Below are positions 63,569-64,000 of a stretch of DNA of 64,000 bases, piece by piece. A model generated the notes under the pieces. It saw nothing but the letters and a program-made list of their open reading frames with translations. It was not told the origin of the DNA and did no database searches. The first letter of the stretch is position 1; each line of letters starts with the position of its first letter. The position numbers and the translations under genes are program-made. Origin of the DNA: Amycolatopsis taiwanensis DSM 45107 (GTDB taxonomy: Bacteria; Actinomycetota; Actinomycetes; Mycobacteriales; Pseudonocardiaceae); contig NZ_KI912599.1 of NCBI RefSeq assembly GCF_000519205.1, positions 120,934 to 184,933 on the forward strand. The letters are read 5' to 3'.

Positions 63569-64000
63569 GTCGCGGGGTACGGCGTGGCCCCGCTGCCCGC
63601 GCAGGAAGTCGAAGTCCGCGCCCTGGTCGGCCTGCAACACGTGCTCGGTGTAGAGCCAGGTGTAGCCGCTGCGGTACGGCGACTCGGGCGCCTTCCATTC
63701 CGCGCGACGCCGGTCAAGTTCGTCGTCGTCGACTTCGAGCGTGAGGGTGCGTGACGGGACGTCGAGCGTGATCTCGTCGCCCGTGCGCACCAGCGCGAGC
63801 GGGCCGCCCAGCGCGGACTCCGGCGTGACGTGCAGTACCACCGTGCCGTAGCCGGTGCCGCTCATGCGCCCGTCGCAGATGCGCACCATGTCGATGACCC
63901 CGGCCTTGATCATCTTTGTGGGCAGTGGCACGTTCGACACCTCCGGCATGCCGGGGTAGCCCTTGGGGCCGGCTCCCCGGATGACCAGCACGGTGTCGGC
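63560..64000 (-). CDS. IlvD/Edd-family dehydratase, C-terminal part (5' end beyond window)
   Basis: The last 146 or so residues of a dihydroxyacid/sugar-acid dehydratase: LVIRGAGPKGYPGMPEVSNV, DGRMSGTGYGTVVLHVTPES, then ALGGPLALVRTGDEITLDVP and the family terminus (GQRGHAVPRDSH). GRMSG and HVTPES are core motifs that hold the iron-sulfur and substrate site. The C-terminal DFDFLRGQRGHAVPR matches sugar-acid (for example arabonate or xylonate-type) dehydratases better than IlvD. The N-terminal part with the cluster cysteines is outside the window. Confidence 0.88.
   Translation of the reverse strand, partial: ADTVLVIRGAGPKGYPGMPEVSNVPLPTKMIKAGVIDMVRICDGRMSGTGYGTVVLHVTPESALGGPLALVRTGDEITLDVPSRTLTLEVDDDELDRRRAEWKAPESPYRSGYTWLYTEHVLQADQGADFDFLRGQRGHAVPRDSH

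Overview
The window is high-GC actinobacterial chromosome with dense operons, many GTG or TTG starts and frequent ATGA stop-start overlaps. A GlfT2-like galactofuranosyltransferase, a DosS/DevS-like histidine kinase, a gas-vesicle cluster and a GyrA-type intein together suggest a Pseudonocardiaceae-like organism, perhaps Amycolatopsis; this is inference, since no database search was possible. Coordinates were derived by hand from the sequence, and no tRNA, rRNA, transposase, integrase or CRISPR array was recognised.

Layout. 1-3.6 kb: truncated zinc dehydrogenase, a 63-residue protein and a large membrane protein (PAP2-like, kinase-like and MprF-like flippase parts). 3.7-9.8 kb: glycolate/lactate operon glcD-glcE-glcF plus an LctP-type permease, preceded by a promoter and a FadR-type GntR operator. 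10.5-13.1 kb: sirtuin, then an ECF sigma factor coupled to a membrane protein, closed by strong hairpins. 13.4-18.7 kb: ten-gene gas-vesicle cluster with a SigB-like promoter candidate. 18.7-27.2 kb (minus strand): DosS-like haem sensor kinase, acetate kinase, phosphoketolase, a TylF-type methyltransferase and the GlfT2-like enzyme. 27.6-33 kb: ABC exporter, a frameshifted nucleotidyltransferase, and a TetR regulator with a perfect 17-bp operator coupled to an Lnt-like protein.

32.3-39.9 kb is the most intriguing block: CDP-alcohol phosphatidyltransferase, dehydrogenase, divergent 6-pyruvoyl-tetrahydropterin synthase homologue, glycosyltransferase, methyltransferase, flippase-like protein, creatininase/ArfB-like amidohydrolase, GTP cyclohydrolase II with His at the Tyr105 position, a 30-residue ORF and an inositol-phosphatase-like enzyme. 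It looks like a pathway from GTP to a pyrimidine- or pterin-derived glycolipid or polar-lipid product.

40-64 kb: decayed GH15 gene, DUF574-type methyltransferase, form-II CO-dehydrogenase-like molybdenum hydroxylase operon with a duplicated leader ORF, amidohydrolase/MarR pair, membrane Ser/Thr kinase with an extracellular CBM2 domain, metallo-beta-lactamase-fold protein, TetR/quinone oxidoreductase pair, methyltransferase, RluA-type pseudouridine synthase, type IIA topoisomerase pair (A subunit with a 429-residue intein at the catalytic tyrosine), then a sugar-acid block (SMP-30 lactonase, MFS transporter, LysR, IlvD/Edd dehydratase).

A family of 21-bp tandem repeats (core GAGTTCCCGGTTCAGG, alternative half GTGTCCC) recurs at seven intergenic or gene-flanking positions and also inside two genes, where each unit encodes seven residues.
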